Shown here piece after piece: positions 1-6,641 of a stretch of 8,128 nucleotides of DNA. The DNA is from an uncultured Bacteroidales bacterium (GTDB lineage Bacteria > Bacteroidota > Bacteroidia > Bacteroidales > P3), in the NCBI GenBank assembly GCA_947179195.1, contig CAMXAS010000049.1, forward strand, positions 1 to 8,128, read 5' to 3'. Both the position numbers and the translations under genes were made by a program. The notes beneath the pieces were generated by a model that saw only the letters and a program-made list of their open reading frames with translations, ran no database searches and was not told the origin of the DNA. Positions within the stretch are counted from its first letter, which is position 1. Each line of letters opens with the position of its first letter.

Positions 1-292
1 CCGCGATGCCGTACTTGGCCACGACGCCGGCCACGATGACGATGAACGCGCCCGTGGGGCCGCCGATCTGCACCGTGCTGCCGCCCAAGAGCGAAATCAG
101 GAAGCCGGCCACGATGGCCGTAATCAAGCCCTGTTCTGGCGTGACGCCCGACGCGATACCGAACGCGATGGCCATCGGCAGGGCCACGATGCCCACGATG
201 ATGCCGGAGAGCAGGTCTTTTTGGAAATCCTGACGGTTGTAGTCTTTAAGGCTCGTCAGAATCTGCGGATAAAAAATATCTTTGAGTTTCAT
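1..292 (-). CDS. SulP family anion transporter, N-terminal part (runs off the left edge)
   Basis: The reading frame begins with ATG at 292 and stays open for 97 codons to the window edge, so only the N-terminus is present. After a short cytoplasmic lead (residues 1-28, with YPQILTSLKDY and FQKDLLSGI) come closely spaced hydrophobic segments at about 29-49 and 55-70. The stretch QIGGPTGAFIVIV (75-87) follows and is a hallmark of the SulP/SLC26 family, as is ALPMAIAFGIASGV (37-50). SulP proteins are inner-membrane carriers or channels for sulfate, bicarbonate or other anions, usually 500-700 residues with a C-terminal STAS domain, which would lie outside the window. The substrate cannot be told from this part. 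It starts 19 bases after the yidD stop, so it is probably the next gene of the same transcript. No strong Shine-Dalgarno sequence is seen. The family call is secure; a specific gene name is not justified. Confidence 0.93.
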   Translation of the reverse strand, partial: MKLKDIFYPQILTSLKDYNRQDFQKDLLSGIIVGIVALPMAIAFGIASGVTPEQGLITAIVAGFLISLLGGSTVQIGGPTGAFIVIVAGVVAKYGIA

Positions 293-311
293 CGTTAAAA
301 GGTTTTCAAAA

Positions 312-542
312 TCATGGTACGGGGTCGTAGCCCGAACCGCCCCACGGATGGCAACGCGCCAAGCGTTTGACGGTGAGCCAGCCGCCTTTCAGCGGCCCGT
401 ATTTCTTTACAGCCTCCAGTGCGTACTGCGAGCAGGTGGGCGTAAAGCGGCAGGCCGCCGGAAACCAAGGGGAGATGGCGCATTGGTAAAACCGGATGAG
501 CAACAGCATCAGCCATTCCAAGGGCTTGAACAACGCCTTCAT
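312..542 (-). CDS. yidD: YidD, membrane protein insertion efficiency factor
   Basis: This 76-residue protein has the YidD family core: a short amphipathic/hydrophobic N-terminal helix (about residues 3-20, PLEWLMLLLIRFYQ), then ISPWFP, CRFTPTCSQYALEAV and KYGPLKGGW, ending with CHPWGGSGYDPVP. The three cysteines and the terminal HPWGxxGxDPVP motif are family hallmarks, and the length is usual. YidD is a small protein at the inner face of the cytoplasmic membrane, thought to help YidC-dependent insertion of membrane proteins. The start chosen is ATG at 542, whose ATG shares bases with the TGA of rnpA (ATGA, 4-base overlap). This agrees with the family start and suggests translational coupling. 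The frame is open further upstream inside rnpA, but that part has no family similarity. The rnpA-yidD pair is widespread in bacteria, although here no yidC or rpmH lies beside it. Confidence 0.96.
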   Translation of the reverse strand: MKALFKPLEWLMLLLIRFYQCAISPWFPAACRFTPTCSQYALEAVKKYGPLKGGWLTVKRLARCHPWGGSGYDPVP

Positions 543-982
543 CGCGCGCCTCCCGCTATCTTGGCCAATTTCTCGGCCGCCCTGTCTATATATACCTGCA
601 TATCCGGCTGCTTCAACACGAAGCCGTCCGGCGTCTTGCCGATTTTCGTAAAAATAAACGCCACGAGCAACACCGACGCCCCTTCCGCCGACGCTCCGGC
701 TTCGGCCAAAGCCGTCCACTGCGCCTTGCGCGCCCTGAAACTCTCCCGCATCAGCCGTTTGAACCGGTTACGGTCCACCGCGTGCTTGAACGAAGACTTG
801 GGGGCTGAAAACATGACCTTGACCGGCGCGGGCCGCTCGTCCAATCCGGCGGGGTCGCACCACAGGGCGCAGACCTTGAGCATATAGGCGCCGCCCGATA
901 TTCTATAACGCCTGCCCCGCGCAAAAAGAGCGGAAACGGTGCGTTGCCGGTAAAGGCGTTCCGCTTTCCCGAGCGCAGGCAT
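539..982 (-). CDS. rnpA: Ribonuclease P protein component
   Basis: The product is 147 residues, a little longer than the 110-130 usual for the family. RnpA is the basic protein subunit that binds the catalytic RNase P RNA and helps it recognise and cleave the 5' leader of pre-tRNA. The N-terminus LGKAERLYRQRTVSALFARG (4-23) fits the family start (KxxRL...F..LF..G). The RNR signature is seen as KHAVDRNRFKRLMRESFR at 66-83, and the protein is rich in Arg and Lys. The extra length comes mainly from an insert around 41-53 and an Ala/Gly-rich stretch at 92-103. Its ATG follows directly on the TAG stop of the hemD-like gene with no gap, and its own TGA overlaps the yidD start by 4 bases. The DNA just upstream of the ATG is a run of A and G that also encodes the Lys-rich end of the upstream protein and may serve as an A-rich ribosome entry site. 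Confidence 0.95.
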   Translation of the reverse strand: MPALGKAERLYRQRTVSALFARGRRYRISGGAYMLKVCALWCDPAGLDERPAPVKVMFSAPKSSFKHAVDRNRFKRLMRESFRARKAQWTALAEAGASAEGASVLLVAFIFTKIGKTPDGFVLKQPDMQVYIDRAAEKLAKIAGGAR

Positions 983-2011
983 CTATTTCTTTTTCTTCTT
1001 TTCCATGACCGCCAAAGCCGCCGCGCGGTTGGCCGCCACCTTGACCTCTATCGTCTTGCCGTGCAACGACACCTTCTGCCGTTTTTCGGTACCGCCCGCC
1101 GCCGTGCGGCTACTGCCGCGCGAAGTGCGTTCCGCCACGGCATCCGCGCCCTCGGCCTTGGTGCGGCCGGACGCCGCCGGTTCCTTATCGGCCGCGGCGG
1201 CTTCCTTGGGCTTGGGCACGTACTTGTACTTGGCCGGCATCTTCTCCAAATCGCCGCCCGCCTTATAGTAGTCGGTCAGGAACTGTTCGATGGCCTGGTT
1301 CATGGACGAGGCCGTTTCGGTGGGCGCCGCGATATTGACGTGGAAGCCGGCTTCCTCCACCGCGCTGCACACCGTGTCGCCGTAGGCCGCAATCAACACC
1401 TTGCCCTGTTTGAACTTGGGGTAGTTCTTTTTGAGCGAACGGATGCCGATGGGGCTGAAAAACGCGAGCAGGTCGTAGTCGTTGATGTCGATTTCCGAAG
1501 CGATTTTTTCGGGCACCGTGCGGAACAGCGGCGCCTTGGTGAATTTGACGCGCACCTTGGTCAGGGCGTTGGGCAATTCGGAACCGCTCTCCTCCGAGCA
1601 CGGCAACAGGTAATTCTCTTCCTTGTGACGGCCGATGAGCTGAATCAGGTCGCCCAGCGTCTGTTTGCCGTAGAAAATCTTACGCTTGCGGTATTGGATG
1701 TAGTTTTGCAGATAGAAAGCCGTGGTCTCCGAGCTGCAAAAGTATTTCATCGTGATGGGAATCGTGACGCGCATTTCCTTGGCCATGCGGAAAAAATGGT
1801 CAACGGCGTTGCGGCTCGTGAAGATGATGGCCGTATAATCCAACAGGCTGATTTTATGCTTTCGGAATTCCGTCGCGGTGATGCCTTCCACCTTGATGAA
1901 TTTGCGGAAAACGATTTTAAGGCCGAACTTAGACGCTAACTGCTTGTATGGCGATTTCTCGTAATCGGCCGGAGCCGGTTGCGAAACCAATACGTTCTTT
2001 ATTTTCAGCAT
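983..2011 (-). CDS. hemD: Uroporphyrinogen-III synthase-like protein with Ala/Lys-rich C-terminal tail
   Basis: Residues 1 to about 250 show the HemD pattern: a first beta strand with KIKNVLVSQPAP, then DYTAIIFTSRNAVDHFF (58-74), AFFSPIGIRSL (183-193), IAAYGDTVCSAVEEAGF (207-223) and NIAAPTETASSMNQAI (226-241). HemD closes and isomerises hydroxymethylbilane to uroporphyrinogen III in the cytoplasm. The family is very divergent in sequence, so catalytic competence cannot be judged from residues alone. The protein is 342 residues, whereas HemD is typically about 250. The extra part (about 262-342) is a low-complexity tail rich in Ala, Lys, Glu, Arg and Pro that ends in five lysines. Within it a short stretch, VSLHGKTIEVKVAANRAAALAVM (314-336 in part), looks more ordered. 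The start is ATG at 2011, preceded by AGGAG only one base away. The gene lies 19 bases after DUF4271, a pairing I associate with Bacteroidetes. No other haem genes are in the window. Confidence 0.85.
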   Translation of the reverse strand: MLKIKNVLVSQPAPADYEKSPYKQLASKFGLKIVFRKFIKVEGITATEFRKHKISLLDYTAIIFTSRNAVDHFFRMAKEMRVTIPITMKYFCSSETTAFYLQNYIQYRKRKIFYGKQTLGDLIQLIGRHKEENYLLPCSEESGSELPNALTKVRVKFTKAPLFRTVPEKIASEIDINDYDLLAFFSPIGIRSLKKNYPKFKQGKVLIAAYGDTVCSAVEEAGFHVNIAAPTETASSMNQAIEQFLTDYYKAGGDLEKMPAKYKYVPKPKEAAAADKEPAASGRTKAEGADAVAERTSRGSSRTAAGGTEKRQKVSLHGKTIEVKVAANRAAALAVMEKKKKK

Positions 2012-2017
2012 ACTCCT
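2012..2017 (-). promoter_or_regulatory. AGGAG close to hemD start
   Basis: The minus strand reads AGGAGT directly before the hemD ATG, leaving only one base between AGGAG and the start codon. It is a good match to the anti-Shine-Dalgarno sequence but closer than the usual 5-9 bases, so its use is uncertain. No better-placed start lies just downstream. Confidence 0.3.
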
Positions 2018-2030
2018 AATGCTTTCGTCC

Positions 2031-2780
2031 TTAGGCGATTACAATGCCCATAAGCTTGTAAAAGCACAAAAAAGGCAAGATTTCAAGGGCGCAAAGGTAC
2101 GAAAAAATATGGAGGTACGAAAATCGGCTCAACTGACGGCTCAGTACCAGCATCTTGAACCAACGGAACAGCAATATCAGGACGTAGGCGGCGGTCAGCA
2201 CCGGCAGCACGAACGGCAACAGGTGCGGCAGTCCGAACGAAACCAACAGCAGCGGCAAGGCCCACAACACCCAGAAAAACAGGTAGCCCGTTTCCAGGCG
2301 GACCGCCGCCGAGCCGAAAGCGCCTTCCTTGAACAGCGCGGAGATGCCGTAAAACAACAGCCACTTGCACACGAACACGGCCGTCACGAAGACGAACAGC
2401 CGCGCCAGCACCTCGCCCTCCGAACCCGTGAGCCAAGCGGGCAACGGGCCGACGTAACGCGCCGTCAGTTCGGGTTGCGCCGCCCACTGGTAGAAATACA
2501 GGCTGAGCGTGACGAAGCTGGCCGCGATGAGGCAGAAACCGTAGAACGTCTGATGGCCGGCCAGCAGGCTCTGCCGCCCCGCCGACACCTTGTCCAGCGA
2601 ACGCCAGTCGAACAGGAAACGGAAGTAGGCCAACAGCCGCGGCGCCGTCTTGTAAAGCAGATAGGCGTACAGCAACAGGGCCGCCAACAGATAGAGTTCC
2701 GTATCATAGACGGGCGCGTCCGGCATCGGCAACAGCCGTTCGTGCTGCACCGGAAAGGCGTGCGGTTCCAGAAAGGTCAT
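2031..2780 (-). CDS. DUF4271 family integral membrane protein
   Basis: The product has 249 residues and about six hydrophobic segments, roughly at 28-47, 77-97, 127-148, 164-183, 187-207 and 223-245, so it is a polytopic inner-membrane protein. Its pattern matches the Bacteroidetes family DUF4271: a cytoplasmic lead, an RLETGYLFF stretch before TM4, and YLCALEILPFLCFYK near the end. No biochemical function is established for the family to my knowledge. The ATG at 2780 overlaps the gldA TGA as ATGA (4 bases), which supports this start over the internal Met19. The gene is followed after 19 bases by the hemD-like gene. It is adjacent both to an ABC ATPase and to a tetrapyrrole gene, so a role in either transport or envelope haem metabolism is conceivable, but neither is shown. 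The family assignment is from memory of its pattern and neighbourhood. Confidence 0.82.
   Translation of the reverse strand: MTFLEPHAFPVQHERLLPMPDAPVYDTELYLLAALLLYAYLLYKTAPRLLAYFRFLFDWRSLDKVSAGRQSLLAGHQTFYGFCLIAASFVTLSLYFYQWAAQPELTARYVGPLPAWLTGSEGEVLARLFVFVTAVFVCKWLLFYGISALFKEGAFGSAAVRLETGYLFFWVLWALPLLLVSFGLPHLLPFVLPVLTAAYVLILLFRWFKMLVLSRQLSRFSYLHIFSYLCALEILPFLCFYKLMGIVIA
2092..2099 (-). promoter_or_regulatory. Weak candidate internal promoter before hemD
   Basis: The minus strand reads TACCTTTG, matching TAnnTTTG, about 80 bases before the hemD ATG. A TTTTCG stretch near 2118-2123 is only a partial -33 box. It lies inside the conserved C-terminal codons of the DUF4271 gene (residues YLCA), so it may be coincidence. 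If real, it would give hemD-rnpA-yidD-sulP their own transcript. Confidence 0.2.
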
Positions 2781-3736
2781 AGGCCGGACGGGGTATTTTG
2801 GGTGAGTGAATGAAAGACGTCTTCAAGGCTGTCGGTCTCCTGACGCAGCGTCACGATGGTAAGAGAGCCCGACACGGCCCATTGGAACAGGGCGGCGCGT
2901 GGGTCTCCGGCGGCGGGGGCGGCTTCCGCCTCCGGCTTCAGATACAGCCGATAGACCGTATCCTGCCCCGTGACGCGCGCCACGAACGGCAGGTTTTCCA
3001 AGGCCTCCCGGCGCATGGCGTCCAAAGGGGCCGCGAATTCGACCTCCAGGCACGCGCCGCCCTGCCCGTGCAGCAGTTGGGACGTGGGCGCGTCGGCCAC
3101 GCGGTGCCCTTTGTTGAGCAGGATGATGCGCCCGCACACGGCCTGCGCCTCCTGCATGATGTGCGTGGAGAGTATCAGCGTCTTACGCTGCCCCATCTGC
3201 CGGAGCAAGCCGCGGATTTCCTCTATTTGGTTGGGGTCGAGCCCCGTGGTCGGTTCATCCAAAATCAATACGTCCGGGTCCGGCAACAGGGCTTGCGCCA
3301 GGCCGACGCGCTGCCGGTAGCCCTTCGACAAGGCCCCGATGCGCTTGTGCGACTCGCTGCCGAAGCCCACCTGCTCCAACACGGCCTCCACGCGCGGTTT
3401 GAGGCCGTCCAAGCCGTATAGTTCGCCCGTAAACGTCAAATACTCACGCACGTACATATCTTCGTAGAGCGGGTTGTGTTCGGGCAGATAGCCCACGCGC
3501 CGCCGCACTTCCATGGCCTGCGCGCACGTGTCGAAGCCGCAGACCGCGGCCTGTCCGGAAGAGGGCGAAAGGTAGCCGCACAGAATCTTCATCAGCGTGG
3601 ACTTGCCCGCGCCGTTGGGGCCCAACAGCCCGACCACGCCCGGTTCCTCCACCGTAAACGACACCCCGTCGAGCGCTTTCTGCGTCCCGTAGAGCTTGGT
3701 CACTTCCTGTACGGCTATGATGGGGGTCGTGCTCAT
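2777..3736 (-). CDS. gldA: ABC-2 type transporter ATP-binding protein, GldA-like
   Basis: This 319-residue cytoplasmic ATPase has every ABC motif: Walker A GPNGAGKST (39-47), a GYLPEHNPLY Q-loop region (82-91, with Glu where many ABC proteins have Gln, as is common in this subfamily), signature LSKGYRQRVGLAQAL (136-150), Walker B VLILDEPTTGLDP (156-168) and the switch His192 in STHIMQEA. A C-terminal regulatory part (about 225-319) ends with TLRQETDSLEDVFHSLT, the usual end of drug/gliding-type ABC-2 ATPases. The overall sequence and length fit GldA, which in gliding Flavobacterium works with GldF and GldG. Non-gliding Bacteroidales also keep this ATPase. The permease genes are not next to it here. 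The start is ATG at 3736 (MSTTPIIAVQEV), 13 bases after the deaminase stop; the frame is open further upstream but that part overlaps the deaminase. The ABC ATPase call is certain; the GldA name is likely. Confidence 0.93.
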   Translation of the reverse strand: MSTTPIIAVQEVTKLYGTQKALDGVSFTVEEPGVVGLLGPNGAGKSTLMKILCGYLSPSSGQAAVCGFDTCAQAMEVRRRVGYLPEHNPLYEDMYVREYLTFTGELYGLDGLKPRVEAVLEQVGFGSESHKRIGALSKGYRQRVGLAQALLPDPDVLILDEPTTGLDPNQIEEIRGLLRQMGQRKTLILSTHIMQEAQAVCGRIILLNKGHRVADAPTSQLLHGQGGACLEVEFAAPLDAMRREALENLPFVARVTGQDTVYRLYLKPEAEAAPAAGDPRAALFQWAVSGSLTIVTLRQETDSLEDVFHSLTQNTPSGL

Positions 3737-3749
3737 GATGCGGATGGAA

Positions 3750-4376
3750 TCAATAGGGTATTTTTTCGTCGTAACGCGCCCAGGCCGCAAACGGCTGTTT
3801 GCCCTCCTCGCCCATGATATGGACACAGGGCAGGCTGCGCTCGCCGCAGGCCAAAGGCACTTCCTTATACAGAAAATCGTCGTCGAAGCCGGCCGCCGCC
3901 GCGTCTTGGCGGGTGGCCGCGAAATACAGCTTATCGAGACGCGCCCAATAGATGGCGGCCATGCACATGGGGCACGGCTCACAACTCGAATAAATCTCGC
4001 AGCCGCTCAATTCGAACGTCTGCAACCGCCGGCAAGCCTCGCGGATGGCGTTCACCTCGGCGTGCGCCGTGGGGTCAAGGCTCTTGGTCACCGTATTGCC
4101 GGTCTCGGCCACAATCCGGCCATCCTTGACGATGACCGCCGCGAACGGGCCGCCGCCCTGCCGGATGTTTTGCTCCGCCAGTTCGATGGCACGCTGCATA
4201 AAAGCAAGGTTCATAACTTCTATTTTATCGGTTTCGGCTCCCGCCGCGCGTTTTGCCCGCATCCGTTCGCCCGAGCCGGTCAAGCCGCCGAACGCCAGGC
4301 GCAACAGCAACACCAGGCCCAAGGCCAAGCCTATATACAGCAACATTTGCACGGGGCGCGACGGTTTACGTTCCAT
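3750..4376 (-). CDS. Guanine-deaminase-like nucleoside deaminase with N-terminal membrane segment
   Basis: From Met55 onward this is a clear zinc-dependent cytidine-deaminase-fold enzyme: GGGPFAAVIV (74-83), DPTAHAEVNAIR (101-112; His105 a zinc ligand, Glu107 the proton shuttle) and SCEPCPMC (131-138; Cys135 and Cys138 zinc ligands). The text after it (AIYWARLDKLYFAATRQDAA, AGFDDDFLYKE) and the C-terminus ending in Tyr closely resemble guanine deaminase of the Bacillus GuaD type, which converts guanine to xanthine in purine salvage. With the start at 4376 the protein has 208 residues. Residues 1-54 carry basic residues, a hydrophobic span (about 11-29) and then a basic linker. ATG at 4376 shares one base with the protease stop (TAATG), arguing for translation from there. 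An alternative is ATG at 4214 (MNLAFMQRAIELAEQ), which gives a normal-length 154-residue soluble enzyme. The frame has no stop between the two starts. Which start is used is open. Confidence 0.88.
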   Translation of the reverse strand: MERKPSRPVQMLLYIGLALGLVLLLRLAFGGLTGSGERMRAKRAAGAETDKIEVMNLAFMQRAIELAEQNIRQGGGPFAAVIVKDGRIVAETGNTVTKSLDPTAHAEVNAIREACRRLQTFELSGCEIYSSCEPCPMCMAAIYWARLDKLYFAATRQDAAAAGFDDDFLYKEVPLACGERSLPCVHIMGEEGKQPFAAWARYDEKIPY

Positions 4377-6043
4377 TATCGGTTCCCCTCCAAAATCCGT
4401 TGATACGCCGCGCGGTCGTTCAGCAAGTCGATGGCCGCCTCCACCCATTCGTCCTGCCGCAGTTCGGCCTGCGCCCGTCCCTTTTGGTAATAGTAACGCG
4501 ACACGATTTCTTCGAGCAGGGTCTCCGAAATGGCCTGTCGCTCGCGCTGCAAGTCCCCTTCCTTCGTGGCGGCCACGGCCTGTTTGAGTTGCTCGTAGGC
4601 CGTCCGCACGGCTTCCGAATCCATACTGCTGTCGGCCACCAGCCGGTCTTTCATCTCGTCCAGCAGCATCTCGCTGCCCGTCTGATAGCTGTAGTCGCGC
4701 TGGCGCATGAATTGCAGGAACTCGTCGTAGAGCGCGTCCGTCACCGCGAAACTGTCAATCGGGCCGATGCCGGCGTGACGCCGCTTGTAGTCGTTGGCGA
4801 AGTCGAAGATATGGTAGCGCGTCACGAGCGTGGCCAACGCATAGCCCATCGTCGGATACACCATTTCGATGTCGGGCTCTATGCCGTCGCCGTCATATAC
4901 CGTGCGCCCGCCCTTGGTCTCGAAGGCCGTCCGCAACGAATCGGGTATTTTGGGCGCGTGCCCGTCCTCGTCCTTGCGGCTGTAGTCGATGGCCTGCACG
5001 CAGCGGCCGCTCGGGATGTAGTATTTCGATACCGTGACCTTGAGCTGGGCGTTGTAGGGCAACGGCAACACGTTCTGCACCAAGCCCTTGCCGAACGTCC
5101 GCTCGCCGATGATGACGGCGCGGTCGTAGTCCTGCAACGCGCCCGACACGATTTCGGAGGCCGAGGCCGTGCCGCGCGACGTGAGGATGACCACCGGGAT
5201 GTCGTTATCCACGGGGCTTTCCGTCGTATAGTACGTGCGGTTGCGGTCGTTCTGCTTGCCGCGCGTGCTGACGACCGGCAAACCCTTGTCGCAAAACAGG
5301 TTCACGATTTTGACGGCCTCGTCCAACAGCCCGCCGCCGTTGTAACGCAAGTCCAAAATCAACTGTTCCGCGCCCTCTTTCCGGAGTTGCAGCAAGGCCT
5401 GTTTGACCTCGCCCGCCGCCCCTTGCGTAAAGCCGTCCAAGCGGATGTAGCCCGTATGGTCGCGCAGCATCCCGCTGTACGTCACATTGTCGATTTTGAT
5501 TTCCTGACGGATGAGCCGCACGCTGATGGGGTCGCGCACGCCCTCGCGTTCCACGACCAAATCCAAGGCCGTACCGGCCTGCCCTTTGAGCAAAGCGCTC
5601 ACCTCATCCACATTCCGCCCCTTCGTATCCTCGCCGTTGAGCCGCACGATCCTGTCGCCGGGCTTCAGCCCCGCGCGGTCGGCCGGGAAACCCTCGTAGG
5701 GTTCGGCAATATATACATACCCGTCGCGCCAGTGAATCAGCGAGCCGATGCCGCCATACTGGCCCATCATCATGATTTTGTAATCCTCGATGTTGGATTC
5801 AGGAATATATACCGTGTAAGGATCCAAGGACGACAGCATGGCCTCGACGGCGTGCTGCATCAGGTCGCCCGTCTGCACCTCATCCACGTAATTGAGAACA
5901 AGCTCCTTATAGATGGAACCGAAAATTTCGAGATTTTTGAGCAAGTCGAACTCCTTGCTCTGCGCCCGCGAGACGGACGGCACGGACAGCCCGCCCAAAA
6001 GGCAGGCCCAAACCGCTATCGATAAAAACCTATTCCCTTTCAT
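4376..6043 (-). CDS. S41 family C-terminal processing peptidase (exported)
   Basis: The 555-residue product begins with a signal peptide (basic KGNR, hydrophobic core about 6-20, probable cut after Ala27 in SRA). A helical region follows (about 30-85), then a PDZ domain (about 90-178, with GIGSLIHW and GFPADRAGLKPGDRIVRLNGED). The S41 protease core follows, with GYIRLDGFTQGAAGEV (198-213) and LILDLRYNGGGLLDEAV (228-244). The catalytic Ser/Lys pair is seen as Ser294 in GTASASEI and Lys319 in ERTFGKG, with the supporting Gln323; the 25- and 4-residue spacings match characterised CtpA/CtpB/Prc enzymes. The C-terminal 120 or so residues are helical and charged, as is common in Bacteroidetes S41 proteins. 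Such proteases degrade or trim envelope proteins from their C-terminal ends; the substrate here is unknown. The start at 6043 follows the maf stop by 13 bases, with AAGG close to the ATG. The stop overlaps the deaminase start by 1 base. Confidence 0.95.
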   Translation of the reverse strand: MKGNRFLSIAVWACLLGGLSVPSVSRAQSKEFDLLKNLEIFGSIYKELVLNYVDEVQTGDLMQHAVEAMLSSLDPYTVYIPESNIEDYKIMMMGQYGGIGSLIHWRDGYVYIAEPYEGFPADRAGLKPGDRIVRLNGEDTKGRNVDEVSALLKGQAGTALDLVVEREGVRDPISVRLIRQEIKIDNVTYSGMLRDHTGYIRLDGFTQGAAGEVKQALLQLRKEGAEQLILDLRYNGGGLLDEAVKIVNLFCDKGLPVVSTRGKQNDRNRTYYTTESPVDNDIPVVILTSRGTASASEIVSGALQDYDRAVIIGERTFGKGLVQNVLPLPYNAQLKVTVSKYYIPSGRCVQAIDYSRKDEDGHAPKIPDSLRTAFETKGGRTVYDGDGIEPDIEMVYPTMGYALATLVTRYHIFDFANDYKRRHAGIGPIDSFAVTDALYDEFLQFMRQRDYSYQTGSEMLLDEMKDRLVADSSMDSEAVRTAYEQLKQAVAATKEGDLQRERQAISETLLEEIVSRYYYQKGRAQAELRQDEWVEAAIDLLNDRAAYQRILEGNR

Positions 6044-6056
6044 ATCCTTGGCCGCC

Positions 6057-6641
6057 TTAGAACGCCATCATGGCCCGGTACAGCCGCTGGGTGGGCAGCC
6101 CCATGACGTTGAAGAAAGAGCCTTCGACCTTTTCCACCGCCACATAGCCTATCCATTCCTGCAAGCCGTAAGCCCCGGCCTTGTCGTAGGGTTGCAGTTT
6201 GTCCACGTAGTACTCGATTTCCTCCAGGCTCAGCACGCGGAACGTAACGTCCGACACCACCGAGAAGCGTTCCTGCTTTTCCCGGCTGCGCAGACAGACG
6301 CCCGTAATGACGCGGTGGGTCTGCCCCGACAGCGTGTAGAGCATCCGCACGGCCTCCTCGCGGTCGGCAGGCTTGCCGAAGATATGGCCGTCGAGCAACA
6401 CCACGGTATCGGCCGTGACGAGCAAGGCCTTGTCCGGCAGTTCGTCGAAATCGAAAGCCATCGCTTTCTTCACCGCGATGTATTCGGCCACTTCCTCCTG
6501 CGGCAGCGAAGCGGGATACGACTCGTCGGTCGCCTTGACGCGGACTTCGAAGTCGAAGCCCATCCGCTCCATGAGTTCCTTACGCCGCGGCGAGGCGGAG
6601 CCCAACACCACACGGTAGGGGTATTGATGAGGCAACAACAT
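6057..6641 (-). CDS. maf: Maf family nucleoside triphosphate pyrophosphatase
   Basis: With the start at ATG 6641 the product has 194 residues, the usual Maf length. Motifs in order are LGSASPRRKELM (13-24), the nucleotide-binding loop; ADTVVLLDG (77-85); FGKPADREEAVRMLYTLSG (88-106); and YDKAGAYGLQEWIG (152-165) and GSFFNVMGLP (174-183). These agree with the YhdE/Maf subgroup, cytoplasmic enzymes that hydrolyse dTTP, UTP and modified pyrimidine nucleotides to monophosphates and so keep the nucleotide pool clean. A longer reading with GTG at 6647 would add two residues. I prefer ATG 6641 because AAGGG lies five bases upstream of it, whereas that site abuts the GTG directly. The gene lies 24 bases after frr and 13 bases before the S41 protease. 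Substrate range cannot be settled from sequence alone. Confidence 0.94.
   Translation of the reverse strand: MLLPHQYPYRVVLGSASPRRKELMERMGFDFEVRVKATDESYPASLPQEEVAEYIAVKKAMAFDFDELPDKALLVTADTVVLLDGHIFGKPADREEAVRMLYTLSGQTHRVITGVCLRSREKQERFSVVSDVTFRVLSLEEIEYYVDKLQPYDKAGAYGLQEWIGYVAVEKVEGSFFNVMGLPTQRLYRAMMAF

Noticed and set aside
543..719. Upstream extension of the yidD frame by 59 codons
   Set aside because: It lies inside rnpA in another frame and shows no family similarity. The ATGA overlap at 539-542 gives the natural start.
1737..1744. TAnnTTTG match on the minus strand inside the hemD-like gene
   Set aside because: A six-base consensus occurs by chance at this rate. It sits deep in coding sequence with no good -33 box and no start codon suited to it.
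944..1939. A plus-strand open frame of 331 codons opposite the hemD-like gene
   Set aside because: It mirrors the minus-strand gene, has an Arg/His/Leu-rich composition with no recognisable domain, and would lie alone against eleven genes on the other strand.
2019..2813. A plus-strand open frame of 264 codons opposite DUF4271
   Set aside because: It is Gln/Arg/His-rich shadow text. The minus-strand frame has clear membrane segments and neighbours coupled by overlap.
3737..3982. Upstream extension of the gldA frame by 82 codons
   Set aside because: It overlaps the conserved C-terminal half of the deaminase and has no ABC similarity. The ABC domain begins right after ATG 3736.
4253..6025. A long plus-strand open frame of 590 codons opposite the S41 protease
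   Set aside because: It is antisense to a gene with complete catalytic motifs. It reads as His-, Arg- and Val-rich text without family motifs, as expected for the complement of a GC-rich coding frame.
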